From the NCBI GenBank assembly GCA_015057165.1, contig SVEY01000001.1, forward strand, positions 152,680 through 216,679: a DNA stretch of 64,000 nucleotides, written 5' to 3'. The notes under the pieces were generated by a model. It searched no databases, had not been told where the DNA came from, and saw nothing but the letters and a program-made list of their open reading frames with translations. Each line of letters begins with the position of its first letter. Within the stretch, counting starts at the first letter, position 1. The DNA comes from Lachnospiraceae bacterium (GTDB taxonomy: Bacteria; Bacillota; Clostridia; Lachnospirales; Lachnospiraceae). This document shows, piece by piece, positions 8,814 through 17,653 of this stretch. The position numbers were made by a program, and so were the translations under genes.

Positions 8814-8852
8814 TCGTAAGGAGGGACCCACTTGTGGGAGGATTCCTTACGA
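8814..8852. other. Hairpin adjoining repeat copy B
   Basis: TCGTAAGGA (8814-8822) pairs perfectly with TCCTTACGA (8844-8852), with a nested CCCAC/GTGGG inside. It starts where similarity to copy A ends and is unlike A's missing arm, so it may mark the junction of an insertion or an unrelated regulatory structure. Confidence 0.5.
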
Positions 8853-8870
8853 TCAAAGATCTAATTAAAC

Positions 8871-8905
8871 AAAAAACCTGCGTAAAACTAATAGTTTTCG
8901 CAGGT
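8871..8905 (-). terminator. intrinsic terminator of rpmB
   Basis: On the minus strand ACCTGCG plus AAAACTA pairs with TAGTTTT plus CGCAGGT to form a long stem, followed directly by TTTTTT. It lies about 30 bases after the rpmB stop. Confidence 0.88.
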
Positions 8906-8936
8906 CTTTAGTATTCTCTATATAACTTATGATAAT

Positions 8937-9122
8937 TTATGCTCTTTCAACTGCTCCAGAACGTAAGCACTTAGCACATACATATTGTCTCTTAGGTGTT
9001 CCATTAACCATACACTTAACAGACTTGATGTTAGATTTCCACATTCTGTTAGACTTTCTATGTGAGTGACTTACATTATTTCCGAAATGAGCTCCCTTAC
9101 CACAAACTGCGCATTTAGCCAT
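8937..9122 (-). CDS. rpmB: 50S ribosomal protein L28
   Basis: A 61-residue L28, part of the large ribosomal subunit. The start 'MAKCAVCGK' was chosen because GGAGG lies 9 bases upstream on the minus strand; an upstream ATG would add a non-conserved leader. Two CxxC pairs ('CAVC' and 'CAKC') make this the zinc-binding form of L28. It is transcribed away from asp23 and ends in its own terminator, making it a monocistronic unit. Length is normal. Confidence 0.97.
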   Translation of the reverse strand: MAKCAVCGKGAHFGNNVSHSHRKSNRMWKSNIKSVKCMVNGTPKRQYVCAKCLRSGAVERA

Positions 9123-9329
9123 TTGTCTTTTCCTCCTTAAATCAAACTCGATTCGCATACATAAGCAAATCGCAACACGAACATCTTATCATAAGGTGTA
9201 GAAATTTACAAGGAAAATATGTACTTTTTTTGATTTTTACATATATTAAAGTTTAGTATATAAAAATATACAATTAATTAATCATTTTTAGAATTTACTT
9301 GTTACTTTTTCTAAAAATATAAAAGTTCG

Positions 9330-9357
9330 TTGTTTTTTATGATAAAACGTATATAAT
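9330..9357 (+). promoter_or_regulatory. Sigma-A-type promoter for asp23-fakA
   Basis: TTGTTT (9330-9335) and TATAAT (9352-9357) are separated by 16 bases and lie about 50 bases before the asp23-like start. The 9123-9406 interval between rpmB and this gene otherwise holds only AT-rich divergent promoter DNA. Confidence 0.65.
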
Positions 9358-9406
9358 TAGTAATAGTGTTATGCATTAAAATAAAGAACGTTTATGGAGG
9401 TTCATT

Positions 9407-9766
9407 ATGCAAGGACAAATAGAAACAAAGCTTGGAAAAGTTGTTATTGATACTGATGTTATTGCAACTTATGCCGGTGCTGTAGCAGTTGAATGTTTTG
9501 GCATCGTAGGTATGGCTGCAGTAAATATGAAAGATGGTTTAGTAAAACTACTCAAGAAGGATTATTTGAATCATGGAATCAACGTGGTAATTAACGGTGA
9601 CAATGAGATTTCATTTGATTTTCACGTTATTGTATCTTATGGCGTAAGCATAATAACAGTTACTGATAATTTAAAGGAAACCGTAAAATACAGAATAGAA
9701 GAGTTTACCGGAATGAAAGTTAAAGAGATGAACGTATTCGTTGAAGGCGTTCGTGTAATTGACTAA
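9407..9766 (+). CDS. Asp23/Gls24 family envelope stress protein (YloU-like)
   Basis: A 119-residue protein of the Asp23/Gls24 family. It starts with 'MQGQIETKLGKVVIDTDVI' and has the conserved 'AGAVAVECFGIVGMA' helix and the C-terminal 'VNVFVEGV'-like strand ('MNVFVEGVRVID'). The family is associated with the cell envelope and alkaline stress; the exact role of YloU is not known. It precedes a fakA homologue by 14 bases, the standard Firmicutes pair. RBS is GGAGG just before the ATG. Confidence 0.9.
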   Translation: MQGQIETKLGKVVIDTDVIATYAGAVAVECFGIVGMAAVNMKDGLVKLLKKDYLNHGINVVINGDNEISFDFHVIVSYGVSIITVTDNLKETVKYRIEEFTGMKVKEMNVFVEGVRVID

Positions 9767-9780
9767 AGGAGGGCGAACAA

Positions 9781-11460
9781 GTGAAAGAAATCAATAAAAT
9801 TACTGTTTCACAATTTGCCAATGCTTTTCTAGCTGGTGCAAATAATCTAGAATCTAAGAAAGAATGGATTAATGAACTGAATGTATTCCCTGTGCCTGAT
9901 GGTGATACAGGAACTAATATGTGCATGACAATTATGTCAGCTGCTAAAGCTGTAAGTGAATTAGAAGATCCTACAATGAAGACCCTTGCAAAGGCTATTT
10001 CATCTGGTTCTCTTCGTGGTGCCAGAGGTAATTCTGGTGTTATATTATCCCAATTATTTAGAGGATTTAGCAAAGTAATGGGAAAATGCGACGAAATCAC
10101 AACAGATGTCCTCTGTGAAGCAATGCAAAAGTCTGTTGAGACTGCATATAAAGCTGTTATGAAGCCTAAAGAAGGAACAATCCTTACTGTTGCAAGAGGA
10201 GCGGCTGATAAAGCTCTAGAAATGGTAGAAGTTACAGATGATCTGGTATACTTTGTTGATGAAGTAATTAAAGAAGCAGAATTAGTATTATCTAAGACTC
10301 CTGATATGCTTCCTGTATTAAAACAGGCTGGGGTTGTTGATTCAGGCGGACAAGGTCTTGTATGTGTACTTCAAGGTGGATATGATTATCTGCTTGGCAA
10401 GGATGTTAAGCTAACAATAGGTGATGATGATTCTAATAAAAAAGAATCTGCACCTGAAGAAGAACAATATACATATCATACTGATTTTGTAATTAATCTT
10501 AAGAAGAAGTTTACTAATAAGAATGAACAGGAATTAAAGTCATTCTTAGAGTCTAAAGGCGGACATGTTAGAGTCAACTGGAATGGTGATGAGATTTCAG
10601 TTAGTATCAGAACAGACGACCTTGGAGAAGTAATTAATAAAGCTCTTGAACTTGGTGTTCTAACTAAAATTGATATTAAGAATATTCAAACTGAATATGA
10701 TAAGACAATTAAAAGTATGTCTAGTAAGAAGGCAGCATCTGAAATCGCTGATGCTACTGACTCTATGAAGGAAGAGAAGCCTGCAAATAATGAACCTGCT
10801 AAAGAAATGGGATTTGTATCTGTTTCAATTGGCGATGGTATGAATTCTATATTTAAAGAGCTTGGCTGTGATTATATTATTGAAGGCGGTCAGACAATGA
10901 ATCCTTCAACAGATGATGTCCTTTCAGCAATCGATAAAGTAAATGCTAAGAATGTATTCGTCCTTCCTAATAATAAGAACATTATCTTAGCTGCTAATCA
11001 GGCTGCATCTTTATGTGAAGATAAGAATGTAATTGTTCTTCCAACTAAGACTATTCCACAGGGAATTACAGCTATTATTAACTTTATTCCAGATCAGTCT
11101 GTTGATGAAAATCTTAGTCGTATGGAAGAAGAGATTAAGAATGTTAAGACAGGTCAAGTAACATATGCTGTTAGAGATACTGTAATTGATGATAAAGAGA
11201 TATCTCAAGGCGATTATATGGGGATTGGAGATTCTGGCATACTTGCTGTTGATAAGGATATGAATAAAGTATTTATTGATATGCTTAAAGAAATGGTTGA
11301 TGATTCTACTGCTATTATCACTATTTATTATGGTGATGAAGTAAAAGAAAAAGACGCTATCAAACTTGGAAAACAAGTGGAAGAAGATTTTGATTCTCTT
11401 GAGGTTGAAGTTCAACCAGGTGGACAACCTGTATATTATTATGTTGCATCGGTAGAATAA
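9781..11460 (+). CDS. fakA: DAK2 domain fatty acid kinase-like protein (FakA/YloV)
   Basis: A 559-residue protein that starts at a GTG with GGAGGG upstream. The N-terminal DAK2/DhaL-type kinase domain (about 1-200) has the nucleotide-binding 'PDGDTGTNM' near residue 40 and 'GARGNSGVILSQLFRG'. A middle domain and a C-terminal domain ('GGQTMNPSTDDVL', 'ITIYYGDEV') complete the FakA architecture. In Staphylococcus FakA phosphorylates fatty acids bound by FakB, feeding phospholipid synthesis; no fakB is present in this window. It probably shares a transcript with the asp23-like gene. Confidence 0.92.
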   Translation: MKEINKITVSQFANAFLAGANNLESKKEWINELNVFPVPDGDTGTNMCMTIMSAAKAVSELEDPTMKTLAKAISSGSLRGARGNSGVILSQLFRGFSKVMGKCDEITTDVLCEAMQKSVETAYKAVMKPKEGTILTVARGAADKALEMVEVTDDLVYFVDEVIKEAELVLSKTPDMLPVLKQAGVVDSGGQGLVCVLQGGYDYLLGKDVKLTIGDDDSNKKESAPEEEQYTYHTDFVINLKKKFTNKNEQELKSFLESKGGHVRVNWNGDEISVSIRTDDLGEVINKALELGVLTKIDIKNIQTEYDKTIKSMSSKKAASEIADATDSMKEEKPANNEPAKEMGFVSVSIGDGMNSIFKELGCDYIIEGGQTMNPSTDDVLSAIDKVNAKNVFVLPNNKNIILAANQAASLCEDKNVIVLPTKTIPQGITAIINFIPDQSVDENLSRMEEEIKNVKTGQVTYAVRDTVIDDKEISQGDYMGIGDSGILAVDKDMNKVFIDMLKEMVDDSTAIITIYYGDEVKEKDAIKLGKQVEEDFDSLEVEVQPGGQPVYYYVASVE

Positions 11461-11462
11461 TA

Positions 11463-11713
11463 CTATATACAGCATTTGGGTTTATCAATACATTTATACT
11501 TAGATTCCCTACGCTAAGAATATGTAAGTAATTGATGTGTGGTATATTGTAATATTATGACGCAAACCTGTGCTCAATCCGTCATCCAGACGGCTCGCAC
11601 ATATTCCCGACATCCTTGTCGGGAATTTTGCTCTTATATCAATTACTAACATATTCTAACGCTTGCGAAATGCGTATAAATGCATTGTTAATCCCAAATG
11701 CTATAGTATATTA
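11463..11713 (+). repeat. Long palindromic structured element, copy C
   Basis: Fills most of the 279-base gap between fakA and recG. Outer arms pair over about 80 nt (left TATATACAGCATTTGGG, right CCCAAATGCTATAGTATA). The inner left arm CTAAGAATATGTAAGTAATT matches copy A almost exactly, while the outermost arm sequence differs from A but remains self-complementary. The centre has TGTGC...CCGTC/GACGG...GCACA (11569-11601) and the hairpin ATTCCCGACA-TCCT-TGTCGGGAAT (11603-11626), in the same order as in copy A. Orientation is the same as the flanking genes. Confidence 0.9.
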
Positions 11714-11739
11714 ATACAGTTATAACTTAAGGAAATAAT

Positions 11740-13749
11740 ATGTATATTAATGAATCAGTAACATCAATTAAAGGAATAGGAGAAAGTAAGGCGAAGAGCC
11801 TTAATAAGTTAGGAGTATACACCGTTGGTGATATACTCCTTCGTTTTCCTAGGACATATTATATCTATAAAGAGCCAATTAAAGAAGAAGATTTATCTAA
11901 ACATGTTGGAGAAAAAATAGCTATAACACTAGAGCTTCGTTCTAATGCTATGCTTAAGAAGACAAAAAGATTTGATATTGTTCTAGCAAAAGGCTTCACT
12001 CCTAATCTTATAATAGAACTAGTGTGGTTTAGAACCCCTTATATTAGAAATCAGTTATATACATATACACCTCTTGTGTTCTTTGGGAAGTTAATAGAAG
12101 AGTATGGCACATATAAAATGGAACAACCTGAAATCTATCAACCTCGGGAATATGAGAATTTATGCAAGAAGCCTTATCCTATTTATTCTGTTACTAAGGG
12201 TATATCTAATAAAATAATTATTAAAACTGTTGAAGAAGCTCTGAAAAATGTCACTTTCGAAGAGTATTTACCAGAAACAATCATAAAGAACAATAATCTC
12301 TATGGTATTAATGAGGCTCTAAAGCATATTCATAATCCAGATACCTTAGAAGATTACTATAATGCAAGAAAAAGACTTGCTTATGATGAAATATTCAAGT
12401 TTCTTCTTAGTCTTGAGTATTATAATTCTAATGAAGTTAAGATTAATAACACATTTACAATAACAAATGAAAAAATAGTAGAAAATGCCATATCTAAACT
12501 GCCTTATGAACTAACAAATGGACAGAAAATGGCCTTAAATGATATATTAAATGACTTTAAGTCCCCTTATGTGACTCAAAGATTAATTCAAGGTGATGTT
12601 GGCTCAGGAAAAACCATTGTTGCTTTTCTTTCCATGCTTTATATGGTGTCGAATGGCTATCAGGCAGCAATTATGGCGCCAACAGAAGTGCTAGCCAGAC
12701 AGCATTACAAGGATTTTGTTGATTTCATTTCCTTATTTGGCTTAGATTATAATGTTGTATGTCTTACAGGTTCTACTAAAGCCAAGGAAAGAAGAGAAAT
12801 ACTTGAAGAAATAAATAATAATAATCAATTATTCATAGTCGGAACCCATGCTTTAATAGAAGATAAGGTGGAATTTAATAATATCGGGTTAGTTATCACT
12901 GATGAGCAACATAGATTTGGTGTAAAACAAAGAGAAGCACTAAGTAACAAGGGGTATAATCCTTTTACTATTGTTATGTCTGCAACTCCTATTCCAAGAA
13001 CCCTTTCTATGATTATTTATATGGGAATGAATATTTCTAATATAAAAGATGTTCCTAAGACGAAACTGCCTATTAAGAACTGTGTTGTGAAAGAGAATAT
13101 GCGTCCCAATTCTTACAAGCATATATTGTCTGAAATAAAAAAAGGTCATCAGGCATATATTATATGTCCACTTGTGGAGGCAAAAGAGATTACAGAAGCT
13201 GAAAATGTTCTTGATTATAAAGAAAAGCTCCAAGAATATATGCCTAGAAATATAAGAATAGAAGTACTTCATGGTAAAATGAAACCAAATGACAAAAATG
13301 ACGCAATGGAGCGATTTATTAAGGGTGAAATTGATATTCTAATATCAACAACAGTAGTCGAGGTAGGTGTCAATAATCCTAACGCTACTACAATTATGAT
13401 AGAAAATGCCAACAGATTTGGATTGGCGCAACTTCATCAGCTTAGAGGTAGAGTTGGAAGAGGTAGTCATCAAAGCTATTGTATATTTATAGATTCCTCT
13501 GAAGGCTCTGAAGTTAATAAACGTCTATCAATAATGAATTCCAGCAATGATGGATTCTTTATCGCAAATGAAGATTTAAAGCTTCGTGGACCTGGTGATA
13601 TAATGGGAATTCGTCAATCTGGTGAAGTCAACTTCAAATTAGCAGATATTTATAATGATGCAGAGTTATTTTCTCTCGCTAAGAAAGATATAGAGAAACT
13701 TATAAAAGAAGGATATACCTTCGAAGAACTCGACAGAGCATATTTATAA
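11740..13749 (+). CDS. recG: ATP-dependent DNA helicase RecG
   Basis: A 669-residue RecG that remodels stalled forks and branched recombination intermediates. An N-terminal wedge/OB-fold domain (about 1-230) precedes two helicase domains with Walker A 'GDVGSGKT', the DEAH-equivalent 'DEQHRFG', 'SATPIPRT', and the late motifs 'TTVVEVGVNNPNA' and 'QLRGRVGRG'. The C-terminal 'GDIMGIRQSG' is also conserved. The ATG is preceded by AAGGAA. The gene follows repeat copy C and converges on rqcH, leaving only 18 bases between the stops. Confidence 0.97.
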   Translation: MYINESVTSIKGIGESKAKSLNKLGVYTVGDILLRFPRTYYIYKEPIKEEDLSKHVGEKIAITLELRSNAMLKKTKRFDIVLAKGFTPNLIIELVWFRTPYIRNQLYTYTPLVFFGKLIEEYGTYKMEQPEIYQPREYENLCKKPYPIYSVTKGISNKIIIKTVEEALKNVTFEEYLPETIIKNNNLYGINEALKHIHNPDTLEDYYNARKRLAYDEIFKFLLSLEYYNSNEVKINNTFTITNEKIVENAISKLPYELTNGQKMALNDILNDFKSPYVTQRLIQGDVGSGKTIVAFLSMLYMVSNGYQAAIMAPTEVLARQHYKDFVDFISLFGLDYNVVCLTGSTKAKERREILEEINNNNQLFIVGTHALIEDKVEFNNIGLVITDEQHRFGVKQREALSNKGYNPFTIVMSATPIPRTLSMIIYMGMNISNIKDVPKTKLPIKNCVVKENMRPNSYKHILSEIKKGHQAYIICPLVEAKEITEAENVLDYKEKLQEYMPRNIRIEVLHGKMKPNDKNDAMERFIKGEIDILISTTVVEVGVNNPNATTIMIENANRFGLAQLHQLRGRVGRGSHQSYCIFIDSSEGSEVNKRLSIMNSSNDGFFIANEDLKLRGPGDIMGIRQSGEVNFKLADIYNDAELFSLAKKDIEKLIKEGYTFEELDRAYL

Positions 13750-13767
13750 TTGCACCGAATATAGTTA

Positions 13768-15495
13768 TTAAACCAGCTTAACCTCTTCTAAACTAGGGGT
13801 TGCAACAATGGAATAATTAGTATAATATACTACAAAGCCAGGCACAGCGGTGTTTGGCTTTTTTATATGCTTTTTCTGTATATAGTCAATTTCTACTTTA
13901 CTAGATTCACGGGCAGAAGAATAGTATGCAGCTACATTTGCAGCGATTTCAAATATATGATCAGGAAGCTCTTCGTTATCCTTAACTTTTGCAATTACAT
14001 GAGAGCCATGAATTTTCTTAGAATGGAACCACCAATCATTACCCTTTGCAAAATTAAATGTTAGTTCATCATTTTGTAGATTGTTTTTTCCAACATAAAT
14101 GTGATATCCATCCTTTGTTACAAAGTGTAGAGGCTTTGATTTTACTTGCCTTTTCTTATTCTTGTAGTTCTTCTTGATATAACCATATTCAATTAATTCA
14201 TCCTTAATTCCTTTGAGATCACCTTCGTTTTCGCATAGCATTATAGAAGCATCAATAGTTTTTAGATGCTCTAAAGCTTCCCTGGTTTGTTCTATTTGTG
14301 GGATGATAGCCTCTTTAGTACGTTTACACTTATTGTACTTATTATAATATTTCTTGGAGTTTTCTATTCCATTAAGTGTTGGATCTAATGAAATTGTTAT
14401 TTCTTCGTTAGTATAATAGTTATTTACAGTAATTTTCTTTTCGCCAACAGGAAGATTTTGGGCATAAGTCATTAATAGTTCGCCATATAACTTGAATTTA
14501 TCTGACTTTTCTGTATCATCGAGCTGTTTTCTAAGAATATCAAGTTTCTTAGCGTTTCGTTCTATATGAATCTGAACTATTTTTCTAATATCGCTTGAAC
14601 GTTGTTTTATATTAGTAATTCTATTTCTTTCTGAATAAAACTTTTCAAGAAGAGCAGACATATTATCAAATCTTTCAATATCATTATGCCCTTTAAGAAT
14701 TACAGGAGCATAATCTTTAGGGATATTATTTTCTAGTATTATATTAGGTTTGTAATCGTTATTAGTTATATCACTTATATACTCCAAAAAGCGTACATAA
14801 AGAAGATTTTTCATGCCGGAATCTAATGTATTAGTTGAAAAATCTGCATCAACATCAGCATTTTCACATATTCCTATTGCTATAAAAGGACTTATGCCTA
14901 TAAAGGACTTATAAATTGCTTTAGAGACAGTAGTAGGTTTCTCTAATATTTTCATAAAGTCATCTCTAGTTACATTTAAAGGACTAATTCTGTATTCCTG
15001 AGGTGGAATAAAGTAATTTCGTCCAGGGAGAACTTCCCTTACGGAACTAACAGCATAAGAGATATGCTTTATACTATCAATAATTACATTATCACTATTA
15101 GTAAATATAATATTAGAATGTTTGCCCATTATTTCCACATAGAGAAATTTTGTAGACAAATCTTTTAATTCATCTAAATGTTCAATTTCAATCTTAATTA
15201 CACGTTCAAAATCAACCTGTGTAATTGATTTAATCGTTCCGTTGTTTATATATTTTCTAAGAACCATGCAGAAATTAGGTGCCTGCATAGGACTTTCTTT
15301 CCTTGTGCTGGTGAGATAAATAAGAGGAAGAGAGGCATTTGAGGATATAAGAAGCCTGTTAGTCTTGCCATTTCCCTTAATTGTAAGGAGAAGTTCTTCG
15401 TTTTCAGGTTGTGCAATTTTATTAATCTTACAGCCAGACAACTCATTATTTAATTCGTATGCAAGCTCGTGAATTGTAGAACCATCGAATGACAT
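13768..15495 (-). CDS. rqcH: Rqc2/RqcH homologue (NFACT family)
   Basis: A 575-residue NFACT protein, formerly annotated as fibronectin-binding protein. In Bacillus RqcH binds obstructed 50S subunits and recruits tRNA-Ala to add C-terminal alanine tails for degradation. Visible are the NFACT-N domain ('MSFDGSTIHELAYEL', 'GKTNRLLISSNASLP'), a central coiled-coil region (about 280-430) and NFACT-R with 'GNDWWFHSKKIHGSHVI'. The start has GGAAG upstream on the minus strand. It faces recG convergently and shares a divergent promoter region with yicC. Confidence 0.93.
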   Translation of the reverse strand: MSFDGSTIHELAYELNNELSGCKINKIAQPENEELLLTIKGNGKTNRLLISSNASLPLIYLTSTRKESPMQAPNFCMVLRKYINNGTIKSITQVDFERVIKIEIEHLDELKDLSTKFLYVEIMGKHSNIIFTNSDNVIIDSIKHISYAVSSVREVLPGRNYFIPPQEYRISPLNVTRDDFMKILEKPTTVSKAIYKSFIGISPFIAIGICENADVDADFSTNTLDSGMKNLLYVRFLEYISDITNNDYKPNIILENNIPKDYAPVILKGHNDIERFDNMSALLEKFYSERNRITNIKQRSSDIRKIVQIHIERNAKKLDILRKQLDDTEKSDKFKLYGELLMTYAQNLPVGEKKITVNNYYTNEEITISLDPTLNGIENSKKYYNKYNKCKRTKEAIIPQIEQTREALEHLKTIDASIMLCENEGDLKGIKDELIEYGYIKKNYKNKKRQVKSKPLHFVTKDGYHIYVGKNNLQNDELTFNFAKGNDWWFHSKKIHGSHVIAKVKDNEELPDHIFEIAANVAAYYSSARESSKVEIDYIQKKHIKKPNTAVPGFVVYYTNYSIVATPSLEEVKLV

Positions 15496-15571
15496 ATGTT
15501 GTTTCTTCCTTTACTAATAATATCTTACAAATTATAGTCTAATATTTACATAAAAATCAATAGTTTTATAT

Positions 15572-15600
15572 TTGACGATATAGCCTAAAACATCTATAAT
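15572..15600 (+). promoter_or_regulatory. Promoter of yicC-gmk-rpoZ block
   Basis: TTGACG (15572-15577) and TATAAT (15595-15600) with a 17-base spacer, about 60 bases before yicC. It is a near-consensus housekeeping promoter. Confidence 0.75.
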
Positions 15601-15659
15601 ATATTTATTATGTGTTTATATGCCTAAAAGTAGGAAATTTATTATTCTTGGAGGCAAAT

Positions 15660-16538
15660 ATGATAAAAAGCATGACAGGCTTTGGACATGGAGAATGTTC
15701 ATATAATAATAAAAAAATCACAATTGAATTAAAGGCTGTGAATCACAGGTATCTTGACCTTAGTATTAAGACTCCAAGAGGCTTTGCTAAATTTGAAGGT
15801 CTAATTAGAAATTATCTAAGTGATCGCCTAGATAGAGGCAAGATTGATGTATTCGTTAATTATGAAGAAAATGCTGATTCGCAATATGAGATTATTTATA
15901 ACAAGAATATAGCGAAGATGTATTACGATAAGATTCAACAGATTTCTAATGAGTTCGGAATTGATGGAAGTATTTCTGCAGCTAGTCTTTCAAGATATAA
16001 CGAAGTATTAGAATTGCAAGAAGTAGAAGAGTCTACTGAAGAAATCGAGAAAATTCTTACAGAAGCTTTACAAGGGGCTTGTGATGAAATTATTGATAAT
16101 AGAACAAGAGAAGGGGAAAGACTTAGAGAAGATTTACTAGCCAAGTTAGAGGATTTATCACAAGATGTAAGCTTTGTTGAAAAGAAATCTCCAGAAATTG
16201 TTGAGGAATATAAGACAAAACTTCGTGAAAAGATAGCAGATTTATTAAATGATAATAATATTGACGAGAATAGACTTGCTATGGAAGTAACATTATTTGC
16301 TGACAAGATCTGTATTGATGAAGAGATTGTAAGATTAAAAAGTCACATAAATGAAGTAAAGGATGCATTAAACAGTAATGAACCTGTTGGTAGAAAGCTT
16401 GATTTTGTAGCACAGGAATTAAACCGCGAAGCCAATACAATCCTTTCTAAATCAAGCGACGCAGAAGTCGCCAACACAGGCATCAATATGAAGACACTAA
16501 TCGAAAAAATCCGTGAGCAAATTCAGAATATAGAATAA
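15660..16538 (+). CDS. yicC: YicC/YloC family endoribonuclease
   Basis: A 292-residue protein starting with 'MIKSMTGFGHGE', the family signature; GGAGG precedes this ATG, and the in-frame upstream extension is not conserved. The YicC N-terminal domain covers about 1-155. The C-terminal DUF1732 ('REGERLREDLL', 'DFVAQELNREANTILSKS', ending 'MKTLIEKIREQIQNIE') completes it. E. coli YicC and B. subtilis YloC act as endoribonucleases. It heads the block to gmk and rpoZ, but a structured intergenic hairpin (16557-16609) separates it from gmk. Confidence 0.94.
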   Translation: MIKSMTGFGHGECSYNNKKITIELKAVNHRYLDLSIKTPRGFAKFEGLIRNYLSDRLDRGKIDVFVNYEENADSQYEIIYNKNIAKMYYDKIQQISNEFGIDGSISAASLSRYNEVLELQEVEESTEEIEKILTEALQGACDEIIDNRTREGERLREDLLAKLEDLSQDVSFVEKKSPEIVEEYKTKLREKIADLLNDNNIDENRLAMEVTLFADKICIDEEIVRLKSHINEVKDALNSNEPVGRKLDFVAQELNREANTILSKSSDAEVANTGINMKTLIEKIREQIQNIE

Positions 16539-16556
16539 TTATAGTAATGAATTCAG

Positions 16557-16609
16557 ACATATGAGAACTTCGAAGCGATTTTCTCATGAGCGAGAAGTTA
16601 CTCATATGT
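16557..16609. repeat. Small dispersed hairpin, copy E1
   Basis: Outer arms ACATATGAG and CTCATATGT enclose a 34-base core (16566-16599) that begins and ends AACTTC...GAAGTT. 31 of the 34 core bases are identical to copy E2 at 53126-53159, while the outer arms differ in sequence yet remain complementary. No poly-T follows, so it is not a simple terminator. It lies between yicC and gmk. Confidence 0.8.
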
Positions 16610-16643
16610 ATATATAATATGTTACAGAAAGGAGCTGAATATT

Positions 16644-17282
16644 ATGGAGAATGATAAGGGATTAATTGTTGTTTTATCGGGCTTTTCCGGCGCTGGCAAA
16701 GGAACAATAATGAAACATCTGCTTCAATCTCATCCAAATGAATATCATTTGTCAATTTCAGCAACTACTAGAAAAAAACGTCCTGGAGAACAGGAAGGAA
16801 GAGAATACTTCTTCAAATCAAAAGAAGAATTCCAGAAAATGATTGATAATGACGAATTGCTCGAATATGCGACGTTTAATGACAGGTCTTATGGAACGCC
16901 TAAGAGCTATGTGGAAAAACTAATCAATGAAGGAAAAGATGTTATTCTTGAAATAGAAGTACAAGGAGCATTACAAGTAAAGGAACAATTCCCAGAGGCT
17001 TTGCTTCTCTTTGTTACGCCACCAAGCGCCCAAATATTAAAAGAAAGACTTGTTGGCAGAGGAACAGAAGCTCACGATGTTATTGCTCAAAGAATGGCCA
17101 TTTCCTCTAAAGAGTCATATCTTATGAATAATTATGATTATTTAATTATTAATGATGTGCTTGAAGATAGTGTTAATAAAGTTCATAATATTATTCAATG
17201 TGAACATGCAAGAACCGTTAGAAATAACGATTCAATAAAGAAAATGCAAGAAGAATTAAAAGAGTATTCGAAAGGAGAATAG
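16644..17282 (+). CDS. gmk: Guanylate kinase
   Basis: A 212-residue guanylate kinase converting GMP to GDP with ATP. It has the P-loop 'LSGFSGAGKGT' near the N terminus, the GMP-binding 'SATTRKKRPGEQEGREYFF', and 'DVILEIEVQGALQVK'. The start has AAAGGAG upstream. It is six bases from rpoZ, consistent with an operon. Length is normal. Confidence 0.97.
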   Translation: MENDKGLIVVLSGFSGAGKGTIMKHLLQSHPNEYHLSISATTRKKRPGEQEGREYFFKSKEEFQKMIDNDELLEYATFNDRSYGTPKSYVEKLINEGKDVILEIEVQGALQVKEQFPEALLLFVTPPSAQILKERLVGRGTEAHDVIAQRMAISSKESYLMNNYDYLIINDVLEDSVNKVHNIIQCEHARTVRNNDSIKKMQEELKEYSKGE

Positions 17283-17287
17283 AACAG

Positions 17288-17647
17288 ATGATACATCCAT
17301 CGTATGTTGAACTTATGAGAAAGGTAAATCAGGACGTTGTAGTTGGTGAGGAGCCTGTAGTAAATAGTAGATATAGTATAGTATGTGCAACAGCAAAGCG
17401 TGCCAGAGAAATTATTGATGGCGCAGAACCTATGAATATTGAAAATGCAGATAAGAAAAAAGCACTTTCTATTGCTGTTGAAGAACTCTATAATGGCGAC
17501 TTAAAGATTCTCTCTGAAGAAGAAGTAGAAGAGAAGAATCAGAAATTACAGGCTTTAAAAGAAGATTTATCTAATGATAGATATGCCTATGAGAAATATC
17601 TTAACACAGAGACAGATAATGAGGCAGTGGCATCTGTTGAGGAATAA
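17288..17647 (+). CDS. rpoZ: DNA-directed RNA polymerase omega subunit
   Basis: A 119-residue omega subunit. The core 'SRYSIVCATAKRAREI' and 'KALSIAVEELYNGDLKI' match the family. The C-terminal 40 residues are acidic, a common extension in Clostridia. It sits between gmk and rimO with spacings of only a few bases. Omega helps assemble RNA polymerase. Confidence 0.92.
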   Translation: MIHPSYVELMRKVNQDVVVGEEPVVNSRYSIVCATAKRAREIIDGAEPMNIENADKKKALSIAVEELYNGDLKILSEEEVEEKNQKLQALKEDLSNDRYAYEKYLNTETDNEAVASVEE

Positions 17648-17653
17648 TTTCTT

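Noticed and set aside
8726-8911. A 61-codon open frame on the plus strand.
   Set aside because: It lies across repeat copy B and the rpmB terminator, has no ribosome site, and the repeat explains its sequence.
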